A stretch of 6,838 bases of DNA, taken from contig JADFOB010000067.1 in NCBI GenBank assembly GCA_022563055.1, positions 1 through 6,838 on the forward strand, given 5' to 3'. The position numbers and the translations under genes are program-made. Below the pieces are notes generated by a model. That model saw only the letters and a list, made by a program, of their open reading frames with translations. It did no database searches and was not told the DNA's origin. The DNA comes from Planctomycetota bacterium. GTDB taxonomy: Bacteria; Planctomycetota; Phycisphaerae; UBA1845. The first letter of the stretch is position 1; every line of letters begins with the position of its first letter. Below are positions 1-6,838 of this stretch, piece after piece.

Positions 1-3000
1 CCGTTATCCGCGTGCGGACATCGTCGCCCGGGAACTCGTGCGACGGCAGACGACCTGGGACCGCAAGGTGATAAAGACCGTCGCCCGGTTCGACGGAGAA
101 ACGCACAACATCCAGAAACTGGGCGATGCGTTGGGCATCCTCGGCTATCGCGAGAAAGCCGACCCCAAGAAGTCATCGCGGGCCGACAAAGTGCGGGAGA
201 CCCAAAGTTCGTCGGATCCCGATGCTGAGGAGACGCCCACGCTCGGGCCGGATTTCCTGACAGACGATCAGGTCGAGGCGATCCAGGTCTATGAGAACGA
301 CATCCTGGGTCTACCGGCATCCGAGCAATACCAACGATACTTCATTGTCCAACTCGAGCGCAAGACGGTCGGTCTGACGCACGATGGTGTGACCATCGCC
401 CAGGAGTTGCTCGACATGGGCAGCTTGTACAGTGGCGCGAACATGGAATGGCCGCACCTGGTCGAGAACGCGCTTCGCGCTCACAAGGTTTACCAGGTCG
501 ACAAGGACTACGTCGTACAGGACGGGCAGATTATTATCGTCGACCCCTTTACCGGTCGGTTGATGCACGGGCGTCAATGGTCGGACGGTCTGCACCAGGC
601 GGTCGAGGCGAAGGAAAGCGTGAGGGTCAAGGAGGAGACCCAGACGCTGGCGACCATTACGATTCAGAACTTCATCAAGTTGTACCTGATGAAGGCGGGG
701 ATGACGGGTACGGCGCTGACCGAAGCCACCGAGTTCGACAAGATCTACAAGCTCGACGTGGTGGAGATTCCGACCAATCGCCCTATCAATCGCGCGGATC
801 ACAATGACAAGATGTATCGCGACACGGACCAGAAGTACGAGGCGATCGTCGAGGAGATCCACGAGGTGCATCGGCGAGGCAGACCCGCGGACCCCTTCCT
901 CCTGGCCGAACTGCTCACGGCTCTAAAACCCATTCAAGAGAAACAAGGCGAGCCGACCGACAAGATCGACGAGGCGTTGCGTCGCTTCAACGCCGCGGAG
1001 ATGGGTGACAAGAAGGTCATCGGCTTCATGCTCGATACGTACGACGAGGCGATGGGCGATTTGGCGCGTGGGCGCCCGGTGCTCGTCGGTACAACCAGCG
1101 TGGAAAACTCCGAGAAGCTGTCTCGCCTGCTCGAACGACGATACGGCATCGAGCATGAGGTGCTCAACGCGAAGAACCACGCGCGCGAGGCGGAGATTGT
1201 TCTCAAGGCGGGCCAGTGCACCATTCCGACCCGCGGTGGTGACAAGACGCCGCTGGGCAACGTGACCATCGCCACGAACATGGCCGGTCGCGGGACCGAC
1301 ATCAAGCTGGGACCGGACGTTGTCTACGTCACCTGTAAGATGCCGGATGATCTTCCCGAAGGTGTCGAGACGAACCCGCTGTTCCCACCGGGAACGACGA
1401 AGTGCTGCGTCTACTGCGAGGAGTACGACCCCAAGACGAATTGCGCGCACTGCTACAAACCGAAGATGGACTCGCGGTTCCCCGCGATGGGGCGGACGGT
1501 GTGCACCCTGAACGTGCCGTGCGGTTTGCACATCATCGCGACGGAACGTCACGAAGCGCGCCGGATTGACAACCAGCTTCGCGGTCGAGCCGGTCGACAG
1601 GGCGACCCCGGTTCGTCGAGGTTCTCCCTCTCGCTGCAGGATGATCTGCTCAAGCTCTTCATGCCCGATTGGATGCTCAAGATGATGGAGCGTCTGGGTT
1701 TCACCGACGGCGGCAGTCTGGAGGACAAGCGTCTGAACAAGGGCATCGAGCGGGCGCAGCGCAAGGTCGAGGAGCGGAACTTCTCGACGCGAAAGCACTT
1801 GCTCGAGTGGGACGAGCCGATGGACTACCAGCGAAAGGAGTTCTACGCCGCCCGCCAGCGAATCCTCGAGGAGCGTGACCTGCCCGAGCTGATCTTCCAC
1901 ACCACCGACAACGCCATCCGCACCGCACTCGATCAGTTTCTCGGCGGAGATTACAACCGGAAATCGGTGGCCAACTGGTGTCGCAACAAGCTCGATCTTC
2001 CCATCGAGGAAGAACAGATTGCCATGGGCGACCTGGAAACAGCCCAGGCGAGCATTCGCACAAGGGCCATTGACGAATCGCACGACATGATCCGGACGTC
2101 GATCGGCGAATACATCGATCCCGACGAACCTCGCGACAAATGGGATATCGGAGGTCTGTTGCGGTGGGCGAGCCGCGCGTTCAATGTCTCGATGACGCAA
2201 AACCAGTTGCGGAAGATGGATCCGGAGGATATCGAAGAGACGCTGCTCGAGGCGGCCGAGAAGTACTACAACGATGTCGATCTCGACGCCATCGCCGTCT
2301 ATCTCGATCCCGAGTTCCCCGGCCATGCCCTTCTTGATTGGGCGACCAGCAAGTTCAATATCGATCTGACCGCGGACGAGCTTCTCCACCAGACGCCCGA
2401 GGAGGTAGGCGAGCTTCTCGAAGAAAAGGTGAAACAGGCGTACCACGAGCGCGAGATATCCTATCCCGTCGAGACCTGTTTGGAGCGGGCGTTGGGATTC
2501 GAGGGCGGTGGTGATACCGCGCAGGCCCAGATGATCGTGCAGTGGGCCAACAGCAAGTTCAACGCCGGGTGGACGGTCGAGGATGTGCAGGGAAAAGGGG
2601 CAAACGAGCTACGCGAGCGCCTTGTCGAGTTGAGCCGGGCGTCGTTCAATGGGCGGCTCGAGGAGGAGGTTCGCCGGAACACACAAGACGTGGACACGGA
2701 GCAAGCTGTTAAGTGGGCCCAGCAGCGCTTCGGTCCCGCGTGGAACCAGGCCCGCTTCGAGGGATTCGACGGCGATCCGCAAGAGGCCATCCTCGCGCAG
2801 GGGCGCGAGATGCTACGCTGGGAGCTCACCCGCCTCGAACAGTACGTCCTGCTTCGCATCTACGACCAGGCCTGGAAGGACCACCTGCTCGAGATGGACC
2901 ACCTCAAAAGCGCGATCATGCAAAGACCGCTCGGTGGCGACCAGTCCCATCCGCAAAGCCAGTTTGCGATCGAAGGGCGAGACCTCTTCCGGCAAATGTG

Positions 3001-3307
3001 GGATCGCATTGCCGAGCGCGTGACGGATATCATCTTCAAGGTTCGGGCAACAGTGGGAGGGGACGCCGACGCGCAGGGTGGCGCGGTGGTGGGGCCGACC
3101 GGACCTGCACCCATGACGCTGAGCCATGTCGACTCGACCGGCGCTGGATTCGGCGCCTCCTCGGATGAAGACGCAGCCATGCGCGCTCAGGGTCAAGAGG
3201 CCAAAGTCGCCACGATCCGGCGTGAACAACCCAAAGTCGGACGAAACGCTCCGTGCCCCTGTGGGAGCGGCAAGAAGTACAAGCAGTGTCATGGCAAGGG
3301 AGGGTGA
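1..3307 (+). CDS. secA: Protein translocase subunit SecA, 5'-truncated by window edge
   Basis: SecA is the cytosolic ATPase that pushes unfolded preproteins through SecYEG. The frame is open from base 2, so the gene begins upstream; 1101 residues are visible, numbered here from the codon at 2. Motifs seen: DPFTGR (181) and [16 protein letters not shown] of the preprotein-binding region, AGMTGTA (about 231-237), NMAGRGTD (426-433), [12 protein letters not shown] and [11 protein letters not shown] (525-535) of the second nucleotide-binding fold, and [12 protein letters not shown] of the helical scaffold (W958). The C-terminus [14 protein letters not shown] carries the SEC-C zinc ligands C1085, C1087, C1096 and H1097. 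Walker A and DEVD are missing only because they lie upstream. Compared with the 901-residue E. coli protein it has extra material: a variable charged stretch at about 51-115, an insert at 295-355, a Cys-rich insert at about 438-506, and a fourfold repeat at about 719-942. An acidic, Gly/Ala-rich linker precedes the SEC-C motif. The GTG at 38 is not the true start. Confidence 0.97.
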   Translation, partial: RYPRADIVARELVRRQTTWDRKVIKTVARFDGETHNIQKLGDALGILGYREKADPKKSSRADKVRETQSSSDPDAEETPTLGPDFLTDDQVEAIQVYENDILGLPASEQYQRYFIVQLERKTVGLTHDGVTIAQELLDMGSLYSGANMEWPHLVENALRAHKVYQVDKDYVVQDGQIIIVDPFTGRLMHGRQWSDGLHQAVEAKESVRVKEETQTLATITIQNFIKLYLMKAGMTGTALTEATEFDKIYKLDVVEIPTNRPINRADHNDKMYRDTDQKYEAIVEEIHEVHRRGRPADPFLLAELLTALKPIQEKQGEPTDKIDEALRRFNAAEMGDKKVIGFMLDTYDEAMGDLARGRPVLVGTTSVENSEKLSRLLERRYGIEHEVLNAKNHAREAEIVLKAGQCTIPTRGGDKTPLGNVTIATNMAGRGTDIKLGPDVVYVTCKMPDDLPEGVETNPLFPPGTTKCCVYCEEYDPKTNCAHCYKPKMDSRFPAMGRTVCTLNVPCGLHIIATERHEARRIDNQLRGRAGRQGDPGSSRFSLSLQDDLLKLFMPDWMLKMMERLGFTDGGSLEDKRLNKGIERAQRKVEERNFSTRKHLLEWDEPMDYQRKEFYAARQRILEERDLPELIFHTTDNAIRTALDQFLGGDYNRKSVANWCRNKLDLPIEEEQIAMGDLETAQASIRTRAIDESHDMIRTSIGEYIDPDEPRDKWDIGGLLRWASRAFNVSMTQNQLRKMDPEDIEETLLEAAEKYYNDVDLDAIAVYLDPEFPGHALLDWATSKFNIDLTADELLHQTPEEVGELLEEKVKQAYHEREISYPVETCLERALGFEGGGDTAQAQMIVQWANSKFNAGWTVEDVQGKGANELRERLVELSRASFNGRLEEEVRRNTQDVDTEQAVKWAQQRFGPAWNQARFEGFDGDPQEAILAQGREMLRWELTRLEQYVLLRIYDQAWKDHLLEMDHLKSAIMQRPLGGDQSHPQSQFAIEGRDLFRQMWDRIAERVTDIIFKVRATVGGDADAQGGAVVGPTGPAPMTLSHVDSTGAGFGASSDEDAAMRAQGQEAKVATIRREQPKVGRNAPCPCGSGKKYKQCHGKGG
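884..1066 (+). other. SecA insert at the entry to the second nucleotide-binding fold
   Basis: About 61 codons separate two copies of Arg-Gly-Arg-Pro (872-886 and 1067-1078). In E. coli SecA one such motif (KGQPVLVGT) runs straight on into the fold. The extra stretch is mainly charged and looks helical, for example [15 protein letters not shown] and [13 protein letters not shown]. The frame is unbroken and the conserved sequence resumes cleanly at [13 protein letters not shown]. Comparison with E. coli is from memory; the function of the insert is unknown. Confidence 0.7.
1313..1519 (+). other. Cysteine-rich (zinc-finger-like) insert within SecA
   Basis: Between [13 protein letters not shown] and [11 protein letters not shown] there are about 69 residues where E. 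coli SecA has roughly 35 without this pattern. The stretch contains Cys codons at 1334, 1403, 1406, 1415, 1442, 1451 and 1502, with another at 1520 just after it. CVYC (1406-1417) and CAHC (1442-1453) form two CxxC knuckles nine residues apart (1415 to 1442), the spacing of a small zinc ribbon. Metal binding is inferred from the cysteine pattern alone. It is distinct from the usual C-terminal SEC-C zinc site. Confidence 0.7.
2156..2827 (+). repeat. Four tandem protein-level repeats in the SecA wing/scaffold region
   Basis: Four units of 57-68 residues each begin with a hydrophobic residue, W-A and then an aromatic: [33 protein letters not shown] and [11 protein letters not shown]. The Trp codons are at 2165, 2339, 2543 and 2714. 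Units one to three continue into an acidic stretch with a Leu-rich helix (for example [15 protein letters not shown] and [15 protein letters not shown]). E. coli SecA has one equivalent stretch (GLQERLKNDFDLDL through EETLRERILAQSIEVY). Unit four runs directly into the conserved helical scaffold. The DNA copies are strongly diverged, so the expansion is old and not a recent slippage. Confidence 0.8.
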
Positions 3308-3312
3308 GAGGA

Positions 3313-3382
3313 GATTGACGATTGAAGATTGGAGATTGAGGTTCGGTGATTACTAATCTGCCATCTTCAATCTGCAATCGTC
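3313..3382 (+). repeat. Seven-base-period intergenic repeat forming an imperfect hairpin
   Basis: Four consecutive heptamers GATTGAC, GATTGAA, GATTGGA and GATTGAG occupy 3313-3340. After a short gap the inverted form follows as AATCTGC, CATCTTC, AATCTGC and AATCGTC (3355-3382). Bases 3317-3337 can pair with 3362-3382, giving 18 Watson-Crick pairs plus one G-U out of 21, around a 24-base loop. It fills most of the gap between secA and the next gene. There is no clear T-run after the stem, so it is better called a dispersed-type repeat than a terminator, though the transcript could still fold here. Confidence 0.75.
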
Positions 3383-3401
3383 ACTCTTGTGATTCCTGCA
3401 T

Positions 3402-5717
3402 ATGGTTTGGCAGTTGTTCATCGAGAGAAATGCGAGAAACAGGGTGACTGTCACTGTCTTACCAGCGGTGCGGCGAAGGCTTCTCCTGCTGCTTGCTTTG
3501 CTGCTTGTGCTGAGCACCTCGTGCGCGCGGAGCGGATTCTCGCAGACCGAGTGGAATCCCTTCGGACTCCAACGGCTGTTTGGTGGTGCAAAGGAGACGG
3601 TTCACATTGCCATCATGGACACGGGGGAAGGCGTGTTCGATACAGCCGACTGGGCGTTCATCAAGCGTCGCGCGCCTTGGCAACCGCTGGCTCGGGCGCT
3701 GTCTTCAGCAACCGGCCACCGCGTTCTGTTCCGGCAACTCAAACCCTTCCAGATTGCCTACCATCTAAAGACCGGTCGGTGCCAGTTCGCGCTGGTTTCT
3801 CGGGACGGGTACGACGAGATCCTGGAGATCCTGGGCAAGGGCGGTCCCGGCTCGCCGGGAGTGGTCCTGCTCGAGACGAAAGTCCGGCGACGCCAGGGCG
3901 TCATCGTCGCCAACGTGCGATCCGAGATCCGAGCCCTCTTGGATCTTCACGGAAAGCGGTTTGCGTTTGGACCGCGAGATGATCCGGTTTTGTTTTTCAG
4001 TGTGCTCGAGCTCCTTGACCGCGCCGGAATTTCTCCATCCGATCTCAAGCAGGAGATCGTTCTCACCGGGTTTGAAGGCGCCTTGCAGCATCATCCGACT
4101 TCACGTCGGGCTGCTCGGGAGATTGTGTACGGACGCGGGACGGATGTGGGCGTCATCGCCGCGTCCGACTACGACGCCTATCGAGACACGGGCGGGCGTT
4201 GGGCTCCGATCGCCTACACGTTCAGCAAGGATCAGTTCGTCGAACTGGCCCGAACGGACGTTCACGAAGCCGTGACGCTCAAAGATGCGCGGTTCCTGGC
4301 GTGTGAAAGCGCTCCACCTGAGCTTGTCGAGCAGTTCCGCAGTTTCCTGCTCGGGGTCCATGAAAGCAACCCCGAGGCGCTGGCAGCCTTGGGTTTCAGC
4401 CGATTTGAAGTTTCCAAGGAGCAAGACACGCGGGAGGAGGCGTCGCCAGCCGATCCGAAAGAGAGCCGGGCCTTGACCGGTCCCGCGACGGATGAGGAGA
4501 TCGCCCGTCTGATCCGTGATCTGAGCGAGTCGTCCTATGCCACACGAACGCACGCTACGCGCCGGTTGTGCGCCATTGGAACGCGGGCGCGGAACCTGCT
4601 GTTGGCTGCGAGTGAAAACGACGACATGGAAGCAGCGTTGCGCGCCAAGCACCTGCTGGGCCTGCTCGATCGTCTGCACTTCACGGGCACACAAATCACC
4701 CTCGCCTTTTCCAAGTCCCAAATTCGCTGGGATGATCCGGTCGACCTGCGGATCACCATGCTCAACCGCTCGGACTTTCCGGCGCGGATTCCGTTTGAAC
4801 TCGACGCTATTCGGCGAGCGGATTTATCGCCGGATGCTCTTCAAGTCGGCGACATGCTGGATGTAGCCGATTGGCTTAACGTGCAGACGGAGAACGGACG
4901 TACGGTCGAGCTTCGCGTCGACGACATGCTCGCCGATCCGGGCGTGCGTGCAGCGGTCGAGAGTCGCGCCCAACAGGAGCGCGATCAAGTCGCCCCCAGC
5001 ACCCTTGTGCAGCCGGGTGAGTCCGCGACGCTTGTGCTGCGATCATTCAATCGCGGATGGGCGCGGTATCCGCTGCTCGAACGTGGCACGTACACCGTTT
5101 CGCTGGAGTATGTTCCCGCCTGGAACGACGAGGTGCTGCTCGCTCAGGGCGTTGGCCGCGTCGCCAGTAACGAGGCCTCCATCACGGTTGTCCAGGGTGC
5201 GCCCCAAGGCGTCTCGCGCGACGGCGTAGACGCTTCCGTGTCGCTCACTCACGAAGGCGAGGAACTCGTGGCGACGCTTGTCAATCGGACCGATCAGCTC
5301 ATGGTCGTCAACAGGGACTTCGGCGCGTCCGCCCCGTTTGCCGACGGTCGCTGGGTCTGCGCGTTGGGCAACTCATTTCACGAGATTCCGGTCGCGCCTG
5401 GCCGGGGAGGCTCGTGGAACGATTTCGATCCGTCCCTGCTCGCCGACGTGCAGCCCGGTCACAGCGTTGAACTGGCGCGTATTGGGATCGACGATTTGCA
5501 AAAGATCGTTAGCGCCACCGAGCTTGATCTGCCCGGCGAGACGTGGAGCGTGCGGTTCAACTATGCGAGCCTGGTCAGTCGCCAATGGCAGGCACTGCAA
5601 GGGGCGGCGTTGCTCGGCAACGACGCGGCGCCGGCCTGCTTCCAACGCCCGCTATCCCGCCGAATCCTGTCGGGCAGATACTCGAGCGATACGGTAAGCA
5701 TCCCAAAGGTACCCTAG
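3402..5717 (+). CDS. Putative lipoprotein: PhnD-like binding domain, HEAT-like segment and beta-rich C-terminal domains
   Basis: This 771-residue protein has no function I can name. The N-terminus has basic residues (RRR at 24-26), a strongly hydrophobic run of about 13 residues and LSTSC, making C41 a probable lipidation site, though the lipobox has Ser at -3 instead of Leu. Residues about 65-340 resemble the PhnD-type phosphate/phosphonate substrate-binding family: WQPLARALSSATG, then GRCQFALVSRDGYDEI, LHGKRFAFGPRDD with a following helix, and DVGVIAASDYD. Residues about 364-426 form a HEAT-like helical pair (LIRDLSESSYATRTHATRRL ending in ALRAKHLLGLLD). Residues about 429-600 and 610-755 look beta-rich and immunoglobulin-like. 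A TGA at 3390-3392 limits the start to ATG 3402 or later; no Shine-Dalgarno precedes it, and GTG 3444 or GTG 3468 would give a more typical leader. The stop abuts tatC. No ABC permease or ATPase is nearby, so it may sense or scaffold in the envelope instead of transporting. Confidence 0.8.
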   Translation: MVWQLFIERNARNRVTVTVLPAVRRRLLLLLALLLVLSTSCARSGFSQTEWNPFGLQRLFGGAKETVHIAIMDTGEGVFDTADWAFIKRRAPWQPLARALSSATGHRVLFRQLKPFQIAYHLKTGRCQFALVSRDGYDEILEILGKGGPGSPGVVLLETKVRRRQGVIVANVRSEIRALLDLHGKRFAFGPRDDPVLFFSVLELLDRAGISPSDLKQEIVLTGFEGALQHHPTSRRAAREIVYGRGTDVGVIAASDYDAYRDTGGRWAPIAYTFSKDQFVELARTDVHEAVTLKDARFLACESAPPELVEQFRSFLLGVHESNPEALAALGFSRFEVSKEQDTREEASPADPKESRALTGPATDEEIARLIRDLSESSYATRTHATRRLCAIGTRARNLLLAASENDDMEAALRAKHLLGLLDRLHFTGTQITLAFSKSQIRWDDPVDLRITMLNRSDFPARIPFELDAIRRADLSPDALQVGDMLDVADWLNVQTENGRTVELRVDDMLADPGVRAAVESRAQQERDQVAPSTLVQPGESATLVLRSFNRGWARYPLLERGTYTVSLEYVPAWNDEVLLAQGVGRVASNEASITVVQGAPQGVSRDGVDASVSLTHEGEELVATLVNRTDQLMVVNRDFGASAPFADGRWVCALGNSFHEIPVAPGRGGSWNDFDPSLLADVQPGHSVELARIGIDDLQKIVSATELDLPGETWSVRFNYASLVSRQWQALQGAALLGNDAAPACFQRPLSRRILSGRYSSDTVSIPKVP
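5705..5709 (+). promoter_or_regulatory. Ribosome binding site for tatC inside the preceding gene
   Basis: AAAGG ends eight bases before the ATG at 5718 and lies within the last codons of the lipoprotein gene. Its spacing favours ATG 5718 over the in-frame ATG at 5724. It suggests tatC is translated from the same message, coupled to termination of the upstream gene. Confidence 0.6.
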
Positions 5718-6743
5718 ATGACGATGGACCCGCCGCCTACTCCCATCGCCAACGGGCCGGACACAACGGGCCATCCCTCCGATGAAACGCGGATGTCCTT
5801 CGGCGATCATCTTGACGAACTGCGGAGCTGTCTGATCCGTGGACTTCTCGGGATGGCGGTGGCCATTGCTTTGACTCTGGCGCTGGGGACCGACATGTTG
5901 GCGATCATCTGCCGCCCACTTCTAAAAGCGCAGATGGCCAATGGTTTGCAGCCAAGCCTGCAAGCCCTGGCGCCGGCCGCCACGTTCGGGGCGTACCTGA
6001 AAGTCAGTCTGTTGGGCGGTCTGATTGTGTCGTTCCCGTGGTTGCTCTATCAGGCCTGGCGATTTGTGGCGTCGGGGCTCTACCGCACCGAGCGGCGGTT
6101 CGTGCGGTGGCTGATCGGCCCGTCTCTCTTGCTCTTCGCGCTGGGCGTATCATTCCTCTACTTCATTGTTCTGCCCGTTATTCTTCAGTTCTTCATCAGC
6201 TTCAACACCCGCTTTGGAACCACGGCTCTTACGCCGCCGGCGATGACGGAGTTGCTCACGGATGCTCCTCAAGAGAGTGAGGAACTCGCCCCACCTCTCG
6301 CGCATCTGACGCTTCCAATGGTGGAAGTGGATCCGCAAGATCCGCCTGATGGTCAGGCTTGGGTCAACCTGTCGACGCGGCGCCTGATGATCCAAACAAC
6401 CGAGGGCGTCTGGTCGACGGCGCTGGATCCCGGACCGGGCTCTCAGATCATGCAGAGCCAGTTTGCGATCGACTTCTACTTGAGCTTCGTCCTGCTGCTG
6501 GCGTTGGCCTTTGGAATCGCGTTCCAGACGCCCATTGTCGTGTTCTTCCTGGCGTGGTCGGGGCTCGTCACGACGACTCAAATGAGGGGGGCTCGCCGGT
6601 ACATTCTACTGGGAACGGTGGCGATGTCAGCCGTGTTGACGCCGCCGGACGTGCTCAGCCAGCTCTTGCTGGCAGGCCCGATCTTCCTGCTGTTTGAGTT
6701 GGGTATCCTCGTCGCGCGCATCGTGGAACGAAAAGCCACCTGA
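5718..6743 (+). CDS. tatC: Sec-independent (twin-arginine) protein translocase subunit TatC
   Basis: TatC is the six-helix inner-membrane core of the Tat translocase; it recognises twin-arginine signal peptides and recruits TatA and TatB. The 341-residue product has a 25-residue Pro-rich N-terminal extension, then the cytoplasmic signature HLDELR (31-36, E34), helix 1 (about 39-64), PLL (67-69), helix 2 (about 91-113) and the first cytoplasmic loop LYQAWRFVASGLYRTERR with E125. Helix 3 is about 131-157, helix 4 (FYLSFVLLLALAFGIAFQTP) about 253-279, and helices 5 and 6 surround LTPPDVLSQ (307-315, D311). All hallmark residues I can compare with E. coli TatC are kept. The second periplasmic loop, about 158-250, is some 75 residues longer than in E. 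coli (258 residues in total). ATG 5718 follows the upstream stop with no gap and has AAAGG upstream. No tatA or tatB is in view. Confidence 0.96.
   Translation: MTMDPPPTPIANGPDTTGHPSDETRMSFGDHLDELRSCLIRGLLGMAVAIALTLALGTDMLAIICRPLLKAQMANGLQPSLQALAPAATFGAYLKVSLLGGLIVSFPWLLYQAWRFVASGLYRTERRFVRWLIGPSLLLFALGVSFLYFIVLPVILQFFISFNTRFGTTALTPPAMTELLTDAPQESEELAPPLAHLTLPMVEVDPQDPPDGQAWVNLSTRRLMIQTTEGVWSTALDPGPGSQIMQSQFAIDFYLSFVLLLALAFGIAFQTPIVVFFLAWSGLVTTTQMRGARRYILLGTVAMSAVLTPPDVLSQLLLAGPIFLLFELGILVARIVERKAT
6204..6461 (+). other. Expanded second periplasmic loop of TatC
   Basis: Residues 163-248 separate helix 3 from helix 4. The stretch is hydrophilic and Pro/Asp/Glu-rich at first (TDAPQESEELAPP), then likely beta-strand (AWVNLSTRRLMIQ, EGVWSTALD), ending in QSQFAIDFYLSF where the conserved fold resumes. 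E. coli has about 18 residues here. The frame is intact, so this is a genuine extension and not a frameshift. Confidence 0.75.
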
Positions 6744-6784
6744 GCGCATAGAAGCATCGAGCGCCGCCTGTTTGGACGTTGGGC

Positions 6785-6838
6785 GGAGTCGCTCCCTTAC
6801 GGTCGCGGTTCGGAGGGAGTCGCTTCCTGACGGTCGCG
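6785..6838. repeat. Two 23-base direct repeats, 31-base period, running to the window edge
   Basis: Units at 6785-6807 and 6816-6838 both read GGAGTCGCT, then a short variable part, then ACGGTCGCG; they differ at only two of 23 positions. An 8-base spacer (GTTCGGAG) separates them. GGAG and CTCC in the first unit can pair around TCG. The array lies in the non-coding region after tatC, and the second unit ends exactly at the window end, so the full length is unknown. It looks like a short dispersed intergenic repeat and not a CRISPR. Confidence 0.65.

Noticed and set aside
38..40. GTG at 38 as the start of secA
   Set aside because: The same frame is open back to base 2 with protein-like sequence ([12 protein letters not shown]), and essential SecA motifs would be missing. 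It is an internal Val codon in a gene cut by the window edge.
923..2446. Long open frame (507 codons) on the minus strand
   Set aside because: It lies wholly opposite secA, whose reading is certain from many conserved motifs. Long antisense frames are common in GC-rich genes, and its translation matches no family I recognise.
3317..3382. Rho-independent terminator after secA
   Set aside because: A stem can form, but it is AT-rich with a 24-base loop and is followed by ACTCTTGTG, not a T-run. The heptamer repeat pattern explains it better.
3468..3524. Twin-arginine signal in the lipoprotein leader (VRRRLLLL), tempting next to tatC
   Set aside because: The residue before the arginines is not Ser/Thr, there is no Phe-Leu-Lys match, and the core is very hydrophobic, which favours Sec export. 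A Tat route cannot be excluded but is not supported.
3389..3982. Overlapping 197-codon frame on the plus strand
   Set aside because: It overlaps the lipoprotein gene in another frame, has no recognisable domain, and its start falls within the repeat-adjacent gap; it is a shadow frame.
6456..6472. 17-base identity (AGCCAGTTTGCGATCGA) shared with secA at 2957-2973
   Set aside because: Both copies encode SQFAI(D/E) in-frame in unrelated proteins and the flanks differ, so chance plus shared codon preference is sufficient.
6785..6838. CRISPR array at the window end
   Set aside because: Only two units are visible, the spacer is 8 bases, and no cas genes are present; CRISPR spacers are normally about 30 bases or more.

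Overview
The window is about 6.8 kb of GC-rich bacterial DNA with three co-directional genes on the + strand. In order they are the 3' part of secA, a large lipoprotein gene of unknown role, and a complete tatC. Several features suggest a member of the Planctomycetota, possibly near Phycisphaerae. These are an oversized SecA with family-specific insertions and a C-terminal SEC-C zinc motif, a TatC with a very long periplasmic loop, a lipoprotein joining a PhnD-type binding domain to a short HEAT-like segment and beta-rich domains, and two kinds of short intergenic repeat. The assignment is an inference from gene style; no rRNA or other phylogenetic marker is present.

Layout. Positions 1-3307 encode SecA, cut at its 5' end by the window edge: the frame is open back to base 2, and the Walker A and DEVD motifs must lie upstream. 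Positions 3308-3401 are a 94-base gap filled by a seven-base-period repeat arranged as an imperfect hairpin. Positions 3402-5717 encode the lipoprotein. Its stop codon abuts the tatC start (TAGATG), so these two genes are very probably co-transcribed and translationally coupled. tatC runs from 5718 to 6743. The last 95 bases hold no gene but contain two near-identical 23-base units 31 bases apart, the second ending at the window edge.

How the genes relate. SecA is the ATPase of the general Sec export path and TatC is the core receptor of the Tat path for folded proteins, so two protein-export machines flank one envelope lipoprotein. No ABC permease or ATPase accompanies the PhnD-like protein, so a transport role is doubtful; its function is not known to me.

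The most notable points are a fourfold repeated segment of SecA where E. coli SecA has one copy, a cysteine-rich insert in the second nucleotide-binding fold of SecA, the long TatC loop, the orphan multi-domain lipoprotein, and the two intergenic repeat types. I do not see a clearly new multi-gene system such as a defence or mobile element.
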